Source of the DNA: Phycisphaeraceae bacterium
Lineage (GTDB): Bacteria > Planctomycetota > Phycisphaerae > Phycisphaerales > UBA1924
Reading direction: 5' to 3'
Assembly: GCA_019636625.1 (NCBI GenBank)
Contig: JAHBXE010000001.1
Location: forward strand, 124,001-188,000
Length of the DNA: 64,000 nucleotides
Positions 50,126-59,529 of the stretch are shown piece by piece (the stretch's first letter is position 1; the number at the start of each line of letters is the position of its first letter). The position numbers and the translations under genes are program-made. The notes under the pieces are model-generated. The model made no database searches and was not told the origin of the DNA. It was given only the letters and a program-made list of their open reading frames with translations.

Positions 50126-53100
50126 ATGAACAAGGTCGCGATTCTGTCGTGCGTGGTGCTGTGCTCTTCGGCGCTCGCGGACATCAAGCTCCCCGCGCTG
50201 CTGTCGGACGGCGTGGTGATTCAGCAGAATGCGGGAGCGCGGTTGTGGGGGTGGGCGAGGCCGGGGGAGGAGGTCTCCATCGCGCCGAGCTGGCAGAAGG
50301 CGCCGGAGGTGACACGGGCGGACGGGACGGGGGCGTGGCGGGTGCACGTCAAGACGCCGCCGGCCGATGGCGTAATGCACACTATTGTGTTCTCCGGGGA
50401 TAACCAGATCGTGGTGAAGGATGTGCAACTGGGGGAGGTGTGGGTGTGCTCGGGGCAGTCGAACATGGAGTGGCCGCTGCACGCGACGGAGAACGCGGAG
50501 CAGGCGATCCGTGGCGCGGCGAACCCGGCGATCCGGGTCTTCACAGTGGAGAACACGATCTCGGTGGAGCCGCGTTCGGACTGCCGCGGCCGGTGGCAGG
50601 CGGCCTCGCCGGAGTCGGTGCGGAACTTCTCGGCGGTGGGGTACTACTTCGGGCGGGAGATTCAGGGGAAAGTCGGCGTGCCGGTGGGGCTGATCGCGTC
50701 GGACTGGGGAGGGACGCCGGCGGAGGCGTGGACCAGCGAGGCGGGGCTGCGGGCGCACGGGGAGTGGGAGGAAGCGCTGGCGGAGGTGGCGCGGATGCGG
50801 GACGATCCTGATGGCCTGGAACGGGAACGTCAGGCGGCGGTCCGGGCGTGGTTGAAGCAGTTTGACGAGGCGGAGCCGGGGAGTCGGGCGGGGGCGCACT
50901 GGGGTGCGATGGATCACGATGACTCGGCATGGCCATCGGTGGAACAGCCGGGGGCGTGGGGCGGGGCGCTGGCGAGCCACGACGGGACGGTGTGGGCGAG
51001 GCGCGAGGTGGATGTGCCCGCGTCGTGGGCCGGGAAGGAGTTGAAGCTGGAGCTTGGGCCGATTGACGACAACGACACCACGTACTTCAACGGTGAGGTG
51101 GTGGGGGAGCGGATGGGGGAGGGGAACTGGAACGTGCCTCGGGTGTATCGCGTGCCGGGGTCGCTGGTGAAGGCGGGGCGGGCGGTGATCGCGGTGCGGA
51201 TGCTGGACACCGGCGGACCGGGGGGCATGATGGGCCGGGCGGAGCAGTTGAAACTTAGTGTTGAGGGCGGTGATTCGCTGTCGCTCGCCGGGGTGTGGAA
51301 GCTGAAGGCGGGGGCGAAGCTGGACAGCCTGCCGCGGCGGCCTCGGATGCCGGGGGTGCAGCCGGGGACGCCGACCTCCTTGTACAACGGCATGATTGCG
51401 CCGCTGACGCCGATGGCGATTCGCGGGGCGATCTGGTACCAGGGGGAATCGAACGTCGGTCGGGCGCTGCAGTATCGCACGCTGTTTCCGGCGATGATCC
51501 GGGATTGGCGAGCGGCGTGGGGGATGGCGGACAACGCGGCGTTTCCGTTCTACTACGTGCAGATCGCGCCGTTCCGGTATGGCGGGGACAAGGGCGAGGC
51601 GGCGGAGCTGCGCGAGGCGCAGACGATGGCGATGGCGGTGCCGAATACGGGCATGGCGGTCACGATGGACATCGGGAACCCGGTGGATATTCACCCGGTG
51701 AAGAAGCGGGAGGTGGGCGAAAGGCTGGCGCTGTGGGCGCTGGCGAAGACGTACGGAAAGGACGTCGAGTGCTCGGGTCCGGTGATGAAGTCGTTTTCGG
51801 TCAAGGGCGGCGCGGTGGAAGTCGTGTTTGAGCACGGCGCGGGGCTGAACTCGGGTGGGAAGGAAGTCACGCACTTCACGATTGCGGGAGAGGACCGGAA
51901 GTTTGTTCCCGCGAGGGCGGTGGTCGAGGGGGAGCGGGTGGTGGTGTCGGCGGAAGGGGTCGCGGCGCCTGTCGCGGTGCGGTTCGCTTGGGGCGCGGCG
52001 GATGAGCCGAACTTGAGGAACGGAGCGGGGTTGCCGGCGGGGTCGTTCCGGACGGATGACTGGTCCGGGGTTTCGGAGAAGCCGCCGCGGGCGCGATCGC
52101 GGCTTGACGTTCGGGATGGGGTGATGCACCTGGCGGCGCCGATTGAACGGTGGGACGAGGCGGTTCCGCTGGGGAACGGTCTGGTCGGGGCGCTGGTGTG
52201 GGGCGGAGGGCGGACGATCAAGGTGTCGCTGGATCGCGGGGACTTGTGGGACCTGCGGGTGCCCGAGGCGTTCAACGATCCCCGGTGGAACTACGGGTCG
52301 ATGCAGGAGATGGTGGCGTCGAACGATGTGGGGACGTTTCGCGCGTTGTTTGATGTGCCGTATGACACGGTGCCCTATCCGACGAAGCTGCCGGGGGGGC
52401 GGGTGGAGATAACGCTGCCGGAGGGGGTTGAGGCGAGGGAGTTCCGGCTTGATCTGCGTCGGGCCGAGGCGAGGGTTGGACTGGGAGAGAAGAAGGCCGG
52501 CGATGTGCGGGCGGTGGTTGTCTCCGGCCGGCCTTTGGTGCTGATGCGATTTCCGGTTGGGGCCAGGCCGGCGCTGCGGTTGGTTCGACCGGCGGGGCTG
52601 GACCGGTTGGGGTACGGCGGAGCGAAGGAAGGGGCGGAGGGGGAAGTGATGTGGATGGAGCAGCGGGCGGCGGGCGACTTGACGTACGCCATCGCCGCGG
52701 CGGTGAGGTCGGGGGAAGCGGGTCACACGCTGGCGATCTCGGTGGCGACGAACGAGAGTGGAGGGGATGCGCTGGGGAGGGCGCGCGGCGAGGTGGAGCG
52801 GGCGCTGACGGGAGGGTATGACGAGGCCTTGGCGGGGCACGAGTCGTGGTGGAGGGAGCACTGGTCTTGTTCGAATGTCTCGGTTCCGGACGCGCTGATT
52901 CAGTCGCACTACGACCTGTGCACGTACTTGTATGGAGCGGCGTCGCGTCCGGGGTTCCCGCCGATGCCGCTGCAGGGGTTGTGGACGGCGGATGAGGGAG
53001 GGCTGCCGCCGTGGAAGGGGGACTACCACAACGATCTGAATACGCAGATGACGTACCTGGCGTATCTGGCCACGGGACTGTTTGACGCGGGGGCGAGCTG

Positions 53101-54274
53101 GACGGAGTTCAACTGGAAGCTGCTGCCGCGGTACCGGGATTTTGCGAGGTCGTTCTACGGTGTTGAGGGTGCGGTGGTGCCGGGGGTGATGGGGCTGGAT
53201 GGGGCGCCTCTTGGGGGATGGGGGATGTATTCGCTCTCGCCGACCAACGGTTTGTGGGTGGCGCAGGCGTTTGATTTGCATTGGCGGTACACGGGGGATG
53301 GGGGGTTTCTGTCTGAGCGTGCCATGCCGTTCTGCGCGGAGGTGACGAACGCGGTGGTGGCGATGATGAGGCCTGATGGGCGGGGGATGCTGAAACTGCC
53401 GCTGTCGTCGTCGCCGGAGATTCACGACAACTCGTTTCGCGCGTGGCTGGTTCCGCACTCGAACTACGACCAATCGCTGATCAACTGGGGCGTGCGGGCG
53501 TGCGAGGAGATGGCTCGGCACGTGGGAGCGGAGGGCGCGGCGGGGCGCTGGTCCACGCTGTCGGGGAGGGTTGTTGATGGGCTGGATACGGATGAGACCG
53601 GGGCGCTCACGTTCGCTCGGGGGGAGCCGTACCGCCAGTCGCACCGGCACTTTTCACACGCGATGGCGCTGTACCCGCTTGGGCTGCTGACGATCGAGGG
53701 GACGGAGGATGAACGGCGGATCGTGGAGGCGACGTTGGACGCGATCCATTCCCATGGCACATCGGCGTGGGTTGGGTACAGCTTCGGCTGGTTCAGTTGC
53801 ATGCTGGCGCGGGCCGGGCGGGCGGAGATGGCGCTGGACTACCTGGAGCGGTACCACCGCGGGTTCATTCTGCGGAACGGGTTTCACTGCAACGGGGACC
53901 AGTCCGGGACGGGGATGTCGAGTTTCACGTACAGACCGTTCACGCTGGAAGGGAACTTCCTGGCGATGCTGGCGGTGCAGGAGATGCTGATCCAGTCATG
54001 GGGTGGCACGGTCCGCGTGTTCCCGGCGGTCAGCGAGCGATGGGGGGATGTGTCGTTTCGGGATCTGCGGGCGGAGGGCGGGTACCGGGTGTCGGCCGCG
54101 CGCGAGGGGGGAAGGACGGTGCGGGTGGAAATTGGGGTCTCGCGGGATGGAACGTTGCGGGTCCGGGACCCATTTGCCGGCTCGGGTGAGTGGAGCCGCG
54201 CGGGGGTTCGGAAGGGGCGAGATGTTGAGTACGCGGTGAAGCGCGGCGACGTCATTCGTGGGTGGCTTCGGTGA
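50126..54274 (+). CDS. Secreted fusion of sialate-O-acetylesterase-type (SASA) and GH95 domains
   Basis: 1382 residues with a Sec signal (AILSCVVLCSSALA). Residues ~20-660 are a SASA-family SGNH esterase: a beta domain, then CSGQSNMEWPL with nucleophile Ser112, WYQGESNVGRALQYRTLFP near 437, and an inserted jelly-roll-like segment. From ~665 to the end it is a GH95 alpha-fucosidase/galactosidase-like enzyme: RWDEAVPLGNGLVGALVWGG, HNDLNTQMTYLAYLATGLF near 967, RQSHRHFSHAMALYPLG, and NGFHCNGDQSGTG. The pair suggests removal of O-acetyl groups followed by release of terminal L-fucose. The 3' end overlaps the convergent fucokinase gene by 23 nt. Neighbouring salvage genes support fucose as product. 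Confidence 0.9.
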   Translation: MNKVAILSCVVLCSSALADIKLPALLSDGVVIQQNAGARLWGWARPGEEVSIAPSWQKAPEVTRADGTGAWRVHVKTPPADGVMHTIVFSGDNQIVVKDVQLGEVWVCSGQSNMEWPLHATENAEQAIRGAANPAIRVFTVENTISVEPRSDCRGRWQAASPESVRNFSAVGYYFGREIQGKVGVPVGLIASDWGGTPAEAWTSEAGLRAHGEWEEALAEVARMRDDPDGLERERQAAVRAWLKQFDEAEPGSRAGAHWGAMDHDDSAWPSVEQPGAWGGALASHDGTVWARREVDVPASWAGKELKLELGPIDDNDTTYFNGEVVGERMGEGNWNVPRVYRVPGSLVKAGRAVIAVRMLDTGGPGGMMGRAEQLKLSVEGGDSLSLAGVWKLKAGAKLDSLPRRPRMPGVQPGTPTSLYNGMIAPLTPMAIRGAIWYQGESNVGRALQYRTLFPAMIRDWRAAWGMADNAAFPFYYVQIAPFRYGGDKGEAAELREAQTMAMAVPNTGMAVTMDIGNPVDIHPVKKREVGERLALWALAKTYGKDVECSGPVMKSFSVKGGAVEVVFEHGAGLNSGGKEVTHFTIAGEDRKFVPARAVVEGERVVVSAEGVAAPVAVRFAWGAADEPNLRNGAGLPAGSFRTDDWSGVSEKPPRARSRLDVRDGVMHLAAPIERWDEAVPLGNGLVGALVWGGGRTIKVSLDRGDLWDLRVPEAFNDPRWNYGSMQEMVASNDVGTFRALFDVPYDTVPYPTKLPGGRVEITLPEGVEAREFRLDLRRAEARVGLGEKKAGDVRAVVVSGRPLVLMRFPVGARPALRLVRPAGLDRLGYGGAKEGAEGEVMWMEQRAAGDLTYAIAAAVRSGEAGHTLAISVATNESGGDALGRARGEVERALTGGYDEALAGHESWWREHWSCSNVSVPDALIQSHYDLCTYLYGAASRPGFPPMPLQGLWTADEGGLPPWKGDYHNDLNTQMTYLAYLATGLFDAGASWTEFNWKLLPRYRDFARSFYGVEGAVVPGVMGLDGAPLGGWGMYSLSPTNGLWVAQAFDLHWRYTGDGGFLSERAMPFCAEVTNAVVAMMRPDGRGMLKLPLSSSPEIHDNSFRAWLVPHSNYDQSLINWGVRACEEMARHVGAEGAAGRWSTLSGRVVDGLDTDETGALTFARGEPYRQSHRHFSHAMALYPLGLLTIEGTEDERRIVEATLDAIHSHGTSAWVGYSFGWFSCMLARAGRAEMALDYLERYHRGFILRNGFHCNGDQSGTGMSSFTYRPFTLEGNFLAMLAVQEMLIQSWGGTVRVFPAVSERWGDVSFRDLRAEGGYRVSAAREGGRTVRVEIGVSRDGTLRVRDPFAGSGEWSRAGVRKGRDVEYAVKRGDVIRGWLR

Positions 54275-57095
54275 CGGAGAGGGCGAGGCCGCGGGTGTCG
54301 ATGTCGAAGTCAACGACAGCAGAGCCGGGCTGGGGAGAGTGTGCGAGCATGGCACGGATGTGGGTGGCGTGGCGCGGGGAGCGGGCGATGAGCAGGAGGA
54401 ACCCGCCGCCGCCGGCGCCGGCGAGTTCGTAGCCGGAGAGGTGGGGGAGAAGGGGGGCGAGGATCTGTTCGATGCGGGCGTTGGTCGAGCCGGGGTCGAT
54501 GGCCTTCTTGAGTTCCCAGTTGCGGAGGAGGCCGGCGGCGAAGGCGTCGATGTCGCCCTCGGCGAGGTCGCGGGCCATGCGTGTGGCCGCGGCCTTGAGG
54601 TCGTGGACGATGCGGAGCGCGGCGGGGTCGGCGGCGAGGTAGCGGCGGACGACGCCTTGGAGGATGTCGCGGGCGAGGCGGCGCTGGCCGGTGTAGTAGA
54701 GGATGGTGCGGGAGCGGAACTCGCGGGCGGCGGCGGCTGGGAGCGTGATGGGGGAGATCCGAGGGATCTGGCGCGGGCCGGGGGAGGTCCGGAGGAGTTT
54801 GAGGCCGGGGGTGAGGCCGCCGGCCTGGTCCTGCCAGCCGCCGGCGGTGGACATCATTTGCTCGAGGATGCTGGTGCGTTCGATGAGGGAGCGGGCGGAA
54901 GAACGGGAGAGAGGGCTGGAGATCGAGCGGCCGCAGAGGCGGTCGAGGCAGGCCAGGACGGCGGCACCGAGGATGGAACTGGTGCCCAGGCCGGAGCCCT
55001 TGGGGACGTCGACGGAGAGGGTGAGTTCGATCCCGCCGCCGAAGGAGGCGAGGCGGCGACGGAGGGAACCCCGGGAGGGGGTGATTCCGGCGAGGAGGAG
55101 GGCGGCCTTGGGGAGGGCGGCCCAATCGTGTGGATCGTGGTGGGAGCGGGCCTCGGTGGTGGAGATGATGGTGCAGGCGCGGCCGAGGTCAAGGCTGCGA
55201 AGGCGGAGAACGGGCTCGGGGATCAGGCGGGCGCGGACCTCGATGGGATGGCGGTGGCGGAGGGTGATGGCGGAGTTGACGACGGTGCCGCCGAGTTCGT
55301 GGCAGATGGGAGGGGTGTCGGACCAGCCGCCGCAGAGGTCGAGGCGGACGGGGGCGGAGACGGTGACGACCTGGGAGGGGGAGATGGCGGCGCGGGGAGC
55401 GGGGGGCGGTGCTGGGGCCTGTGTGGCAACGCCTTCGGCGATGGAGGCGAAGGCGAGGGTGTCGTGAGCGGCGGCTCGTGCGGGTTGCAGGATGGAGGCG
55501 AGGTGGTGGAGGCGGGCGACGGTGAAGGGGTGGCGCTCAGCTTTGAGGCGAGCATTGAGCAGAGCGAGAAGCGGGGGGCGGTGGGAGGGCAGAAGGTTGC
55601 GAACGAGGTGAGCGGGTGGGGGTTGGTTGGCGCGGAGGAGGCCCGCCGCGTGCGCGGCGGCGCGTTCGGATTGGAGGGTGTGGCGGTGGGACAGGAGGCG
55701 GTCGATGTTGACGCGGGGGATGAGGTTGGCGAGGCTCGCGAGATGGGGGCGGGAGGAGGGAGGGGGAAGGGACGAGCGGGAGGCGGCGAGACGCGTGGCC
55801 CAGGTGAGCACGGACTTGAGTGGGCCGACGGGCCAGCACCTGAGGTCCCAGAAGGTCGTGAGGGAGTTGTGCTTGCCCAAGACCTGTGGCGGTGGGCTTG
55901 CGTTCAGGAATGTGCCGCCCCGCTGGAACGGGGTCTTGAAGTCGTCGTTGACGCCGAAGGCGATGGCGGCCCAGTCGGCGCGGCCGATGGGGAGGAAGGC
56001 CATGCCGATGTGGTCGGGGATGCGGATGGGCATGCCCCCGGGGAAGCCGACGAGGAGGCTGTTGTTGCCGAGGCCGGAACGGTGCGTGATGCGGGAGGAT
56101 TCGATGAGGGAGGATGGGTGCTGCGTGAGGGGCGCGGCGATGATGGAGTTGAGTTGGGCGGCGCGGTGTGACGTGGAGTTGTGCGTGGTGGCGATGTGGA
56201 GGAGTTCGCGGGTGCTGCCGATGTGGAGGAAGTCGCAGGAGGGGACGATCGCGGCGTGGAAGGGGAGGCGGAAGGCGTTGAAGAGGGTGTTGGTCGAGGT
56301 GCGGCCGTAGAGGGCGGGGAGGAGTTGGGCGTAGAGATCGATGGATTCGCCGCGGCCGACTTGGAACTGGCGGACGAGCGTGGCGCTGGCGCGGGCCCAT
56401 TTCAGAGAGGCAGCGGAGTCGAGGGAGAGGAGGCCGGTGTCGATGAGGAGGCGGCCGCGGTGGTCGAGGGCCTTGTGGCGGCGGGCCGTTGGGAGGTCCG
56501 GTTTCTGAAGAAAGTCGGTGACTTCGGCGCGGCGGTTGCAGATGTAGACGCCGTGCCGGGAGCCGACGTCGGGGGAGCCGGGAAAGGCGACGCCGACCGT
56601 GCCGGGGGCGGAGAGGTCGGGGTTGTGCTGAGCGATGCCGAGGAGGACATCGCCCGTTGCGATCAGGAGGCGGCCTGGTCGGACCAGAGGGTTAAGGTCG
56701 GCGAGGATGAGGTCGAAGAGGGTGGTTGGTTCGTCGGCGTGGGAAAGGTGCGGGTTTGGAATGGGAACGAAGACCTTGCCCTCGGCGGCGTAGGCGGGGA
56801 GGCGTCGGCTGTCGCCGCCGGAATGGATAAGGAGGATGCGTTGGTTGGCGAAGGGATTGGCCGGGGACTTGGCGCGGCGGGTGGAGCGAAGGCGGCGGAG
56901 GAGTTCGTGGAGGACGACGAACGTGGAGCCGCCGGAGCCGATGCGGCGGTCGTGGGGATCGGGGATGACGAGGTATCGGGCGACGCCGGGGAGGCGGCCG
57001 GTTGCTTGGCGGAGGCGGAGTTGGGCGCGGTAGCCGCGGGCCTGGGCGCGGTTGGCGGCGGTGAGGATGAGCCAGTCGATCGCCGGGGGGTTCAT
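54252..57095 (-). CDS. fkp: Bifunctional L-fucokinase/L-fucose-1-phosphate guanylyltransferase
   Basis: 947 residues, the usual FKP length. The N-terminal half is the GDP-fucose pyrophosphorylase: LTAANRAQARGYRAQL, RIGSGGSTFVVLHEL (GSGGST at 53-58), LLIHSGGDSRRLPAYAAEGK and FDLILADL. From ~575 it is a GHMP kinase: VSAPVRLDLCGGWSDTPPIC, VDVPKGSGLGTSSILGAAVL and ELAGAGGGGFLLLI. It converts L-fucose plus ATP and GTP to GDP-fucose for fucosylation of surface glycans. The ATG at 57095 overlaps the permease stop (ATGA); the frame open upstream is antisense-like and is rejected. It is the last gene of a binding protein-permease-FKP unit. Confidence 0.95.
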   Translation of the reverse strand: MNPPAIDWLILTAANRAQARGYRAQLRLRQATGRLPGVARYLVIPDPHDRRIGSGGSTFVVLHELLRRLRSTRRAKSPANPFANQRILLIHSGGDSRRLPAYAAEGKVFVPIPNPHLSHADEPTTLFDLILADLNPLVRPGRLLIATGDVLLGIAQHNPDLSAPGTVGVAFPGSPDVGSRHGVYICNRRAEVTDFLQKPDLPTARRHKALDHRGRLLIDTGLLSLDSAASLKWARASATLVRQFQVGRGESIDLYAQLLPALYGRTSTNTLFNAFRLPFHAAIVPSCDFLHIGSTRELLHIATTHNSTSHRAAQLNSIIAAPLTQHPSSLIESSRITHRSGLGNNSLLVGFPGGMPIRIPDHIGMAFLPIGRADWAAIAFGVNDDFKTPFQRGGTFLNASPPPQVLGKHNSLTTFWDLRCWPVGPLKSVLTWATRLAASRSSLPPPSSRPHLASLANLIPRVNIDRLLSHRHTLQSERAAAHAAGLLRANQPPPAHLVRNLLPSHRPPLLALLNARLKAERHPFTVARLHHLASILQPARAAAHDTLAFASIAEGVATQAPAPPPAPRAAISPSQVVTVSAPVRLDLCGGWSDTPPICHELGGTVVNSAITLRHRHPIEVRARLIPEPVLRLRSLDLGRACTIISTTEARSHHDPHDWAALPKAALLLAGITPSRGSLRRRLASFGGGIELTLSVDVPKGSGLGTSSILGAAVLACLDRLCGRSISSPLSRSSARSLIERTSILEQMMSTAGGWQDQAGGLTPGLKLLRTSPGPRQIPRISPITLPAAAAREFRSRTILYYTGQRRLARDILQGVVRRYLAADPAALRIVHDLKAAATRMARDLAEGDIDAFAAGLLRNWELKKAIDPGSTNARIEQILAPLLPHLSGYELAGAGGGGFLLLIARSPRHATHIRAMLAHSPQPGSAVVDFDIDTRGLALSVTEATHE

Positions 57096-58090
57096 GCGGC
57101 GGGGTTCCCGGAGCGGCGGCGGCGCCACTGGTCGACGGCGACGGCGGCGATGATGATGTGGCCGACGACAAGTTCCTGCACATAGTTGGGCCAGCCGACG
57201 GCTGTGCAGCGGTTGTCGAGGAGGGCCATGAGCAGGGCGCCGCAGAGAGCGCCGGAGATGGAGACGTAGCCGCCGGCGAAGGAGGCGCCGCCGATGACGA
57301 CGGCCGCGATGGCCTTGAGTTCGAGGCCGACCTGGATCGTGGGATCGCCGGAGCCGCCCAGGCGGGCGAACTGAACCACGCCGGCGAGGCCGACGAGGAG
57401 GCCGCAGGCGGCGTAGGCGAGGACTTTGGTCGAAGTGATGGGGATGCCGGCGCGGCGGGCGGCTTCTTCGTTGGAGCCGATGGCGGTGAGGCGGCGGCCG
57501 GGGATGGTGAAGTGGAGCGCGGCGGCGACGGCGGCGGCGAGGAAGAGCATGACCCAGACGACGGGGGCGAAGAGGGTCCACGCGAGGGGCCCGCGCGGGG
57601 AGAGATCGACCCAGGAGGCGAGGGCGCCGGGGCGGGAGTAGACGGGGGAGGAGCCGGAGGTCCACTTGGCGACGCCGCGGAAGAAGCCGAGTGTGCCGAG
57701 GGTCACGATGAACGGCGGGAGTCGGAGGAGGGTGATGAGGGCGCCGTTGTAGAGGCCGCAGAGGAGGCCGGTGGCGGCGGCGGCGAGGACGGCGAGGAGG
57801 GGCATGAGGCCTTCGCTGCTGCCGGAGAGGACCCGTGCGGCGACGACGCCGGCGAGGGCGAGGGAGGAGCCGACGGAGAGGTCGATGCCGCCGCTGACCA
57901 TCACGAGGGTCATGCCGAGGGCGACGAGGCCGACGATGACACTGTGGAGGAGGATGAGTTTCAGATCGAGGAGAGAGAGCGGTTTGTCCGGGGCGTAGAG
58001 GTAGAAGAGCGCGGCGACAGCGGTGAGGCTGATGAGCGGGGCGAGCCGGCCAAGCGTTTGCCTGATGAGCTTCGGGCGGGCGGGGTTCAT
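57092..58090 (-). CDS. Ribose/sugar ABC transporter permease (RbsC-like)
   Basis: 332 residues with 8-10 membrane helices of the BPD_transp_2 family. Typical segments are GMTLVMVSGGIDLSVGS near the start, PPFIVTLGTLGFFRG centrally, and IGSNEEAARRAGIP followed by LKAIAAVVIGGASFAGG. It forms the channel for sugar uptake with the binding protein encoded just upstream. The corresponding RbsA-type double ATPase is not in this window. Its start and stop both overlap neighbours by 4 nt, so translation is tightly coupled. Confidence 0.95.
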   Translation of the reverse strand: MNPARPKLIRQTLGRLAPLISLTAVAALFYLYAPDKPLSLLDLKLILLHSVIVGLVALGMTLVMVSGGIDLSVGSSLALAGVVAARVLSGSSEGLMPLLAVLAAAATGLLCGLYNGALITLLRLPPFIVTLGTLGFFRGVAKWTSGSSPVYSRPGALASWVDLSPRGPLAWTLFAPVVWVMLFLAAAVAAALHFTIPGRRLTAIGSNEEAARRAGIPITSTKVLAYAACGLLVGLAGVVQFARLGGSGDPTIQVGLELKAIAAVVIGGASFAGGYVSISGALCGALLMALLDNRCTAVGWPNYVQELVVGHIIIAAVAVDQWRRRRSGNPAA

Positions 58091-59100
58091 CGGCCCAGGA
58101 GCGCCTTGATGTCCGGGTTCAGGAGGTTTTTGGCTTCGGGTGTGTCCATGGTCTCGCGTGTGACGATCATCACGCCGGTGTCGATGTGGCTGGGGACCTT
58201 GCCGGTGCGGATGGCTTCGATGGCGGTGCGGACGCCGAGCTCGCCCATGCGGATGGGGTTCTGCAGGATCAGGGCGTCGACCTCTCCGCTCCGCATGGCT
58301 TCGACGGCGGCGTCGCTGGCGTCGAAGCCGATGAACTTGACCTTGCCGGCGAGGCCGCGGCCGCGCAGGGCGAGGAGCATGCCATAGGCCGAGGATTCAT
58401 TGGGGCAGAAGACGCCGTCGAAGCGGGGGTTGGCGAGGAGGAGGTTCTCGGCGGCTTCCTGTGCGGAGCCGCGGGTGGGGCCGGCGTAGCGCTTGGGGTC
58501 GATGAGCGTGATGCCGGGTGCCTTGGCGATGGCGTCGATGAAGCCTTGCTCGCGGAGGGCGGTGCTGGCGGAGCCTTCCTGGTAGCGGAGGAGGAGAACG
58601 GAACCTTTGCCGGAGAGGGAATCGATCATGCGTTCGCCGGCCATTTCGCCGCCGCGATGGTTGTCGGTGGCGATGAAGGAGACGAAGTCCTGGCCGGGGG
58701 TGGCGTCGAGGCCTGAGTCGATGATGACGACGGGGATTTTGGCGGCGGTGGCCTGGCGGACGGGGCCGACGAGGGCTTTGTCGTCGAGAGGGGCGAGGAC
58801 GATGGCGTCGTACTTGCTGCTGATGAGATTCTGGACGAGGGAGACTTGCTGCTCGCGGTCGTCTTCCTTGGCGGGGCCCCGGAAGGTGACGCTGACGCCG
58901 AGGTCTCTCTCGGCCTTGCGGGCGCCGGCTTCGACGGACTGCCAGAAGATGTGGGTTGTGCCCTTGGGGACGACGGCGATGCGGAGGGCGCCCGTGGGCG
59001 TGGTGGAGGTTGAGGCGGGCGGGGTGGGGGAAGGTTTCTCTTCGCAGCCGGAAAGAGCGACGGAGAGCGAGGCGAGCAGGGAGAACAGAAGTTGTCGCAC
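58087..59100 (-). CDS. Sugar-binding lipoprotein of an ABC transporter (ribose/fucose type)
   Basis: 337 residues. The lipobox LSVALSGC ends at about residue 19, then a Pro/Thr-rich linker and the periplasmic-binding-protein type 1 fold: IAVVPKGTTHIFWQSVEAGA (cut), DAIVLAPLDDKAL, VVIIDSGLD, FDGVFCPNESSAYGMLLALR and VKFIGFDASDAAVEAM. The start is a GTG preceded by GGAG at 6 nt. Ligand unknown; L-fucose or a related deoxyhexose is inferred from FKP, GH95 and mutarotase neighbours. It is the first gene of the leftward unit, divergent from the mutarotase. Confidence 0.93.
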   Translation of the reverse strand: MRQLLFSLLASLSVALSGCEEKPSPTPPASTSTTPTGALRIAVVPKGTTHIFWQSVEAGARKAERDLGVSVTFRGPAKEDDREQQVSLVQNLISSKYDAIVLAPLDDKALVGPVRQATAAKIPVVIIDSGLDATPGQDFVSFIATDNHRGGEMAGERMIDSLSGKGSVLLLRYQEGSASTALREQGFIDAIAKAPGITLIDPKRYAGPTRGSAQEAAENLLLANPRFDGVFCPNESSAYGMLLALRGRGLAGKVKFIGFDASDAAVEAMRSGEVDALILQNPIRMGELGVRTAIEAIRTGKVPSHIDTGVMIVTRETMDTPEAKNLLNPDIKALLGR

Positions 59101-59151
59101 GGGAGACTCCTTTGGGCCGCGGCGCTGGAGCAGCGAGGGCGGGGGAGGTTG

Positions 59152-59157
59152 TATGGT
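59152..59157 (+). promoter_or_regulatory. -10-like box TATGGT, possibly bidirectional
   Basis: TATGGT is 31 nt before the mutarotase ATG. The same bases overlap TACCAT on the minus strand (59159-59154 region), so this 87-nt divergent region could serve both directions. Confidence 0.4.
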
Positions 59158-59187
59158 AATGGGAGGCGGGCTGAACAGGAATACCCC

Positions 59188-59529
59188 ATGAAGTCGTATG
59201 CGCAGGCGATTGATCTGGTGGACGATCCGGCGCTGATCGAGGCGTACCGGGCGCATCATCGGGCGGTGTGGCCGGAGGTGACGGCGGCGCTTCGGCGGAT
59301 CGGGATCCGGCGGATGAAGATCTACCTGCTGGGGACGAGGTTGTTCATGTACTTTGAGGCGCCGGATGGCTTTGAGCCCACGCGGGATTACCAGTCGTAC
59401 GCGGCGAACCCGCGGGCGGCGGCGTGGGACGCGTTGATGAGGCCGTTTCAGCGAAGGATCGCCGGGGCGAAGGAAGGGGAGTGGTGGGCATCGATGGAGG
59501 AGGTGTTTGACCTGGAGTCGGCGGGCTAG
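59188..59529 (+). CDS. L-rhamnose/L-fucose mutarotase family protein
   Basis: 113 residues of the RhaM/DUF718 dimeric ferredoxin-like fold: YAQAIDLVDDPALIEAYRAHH (cut), VWPEVTAALRRIGI, MKIYLLGTRLFMYFEAPDGF, and EWWASMEEVFDLE with the conserved WW. These enzymes interconvert alpha and beta anomers of L-rhamnose or, in some operons, L-fucose. The fucose reading is favoured by context. AGGA at 7 nt supports the ATG at 59188. The stop overlaps the BtpA-family stop by 4 nt, tail to tail. Confidence 0.92.
   Translation: MKSYAQAIDLVDDPALIEAYRAHHRAVWPEVTAALRRIGIRRMKIYLLGTRLFMYFEAPDGFEPTRDYQSYAANPRAAAWDALMRPFQRRIAGAKEGEWWASMEEVFDLESAG

Noticed and set aside
49772..53650. 1292-residue minus-strand open frame
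   Set aside because: Antisense to the SASA-GH95 gene and its upstream neighbour; composition is Arg/Pro/His-rich with no domain, while the + strand frame shows clear catalytic motifs.
57096..57665. N-terminal extension of FKP into the permease gene
   Set aside because: The extra residues are Arg/Pro repeats antisense-like to the permease; FKP begins at the ATG overlapping the permease stop.
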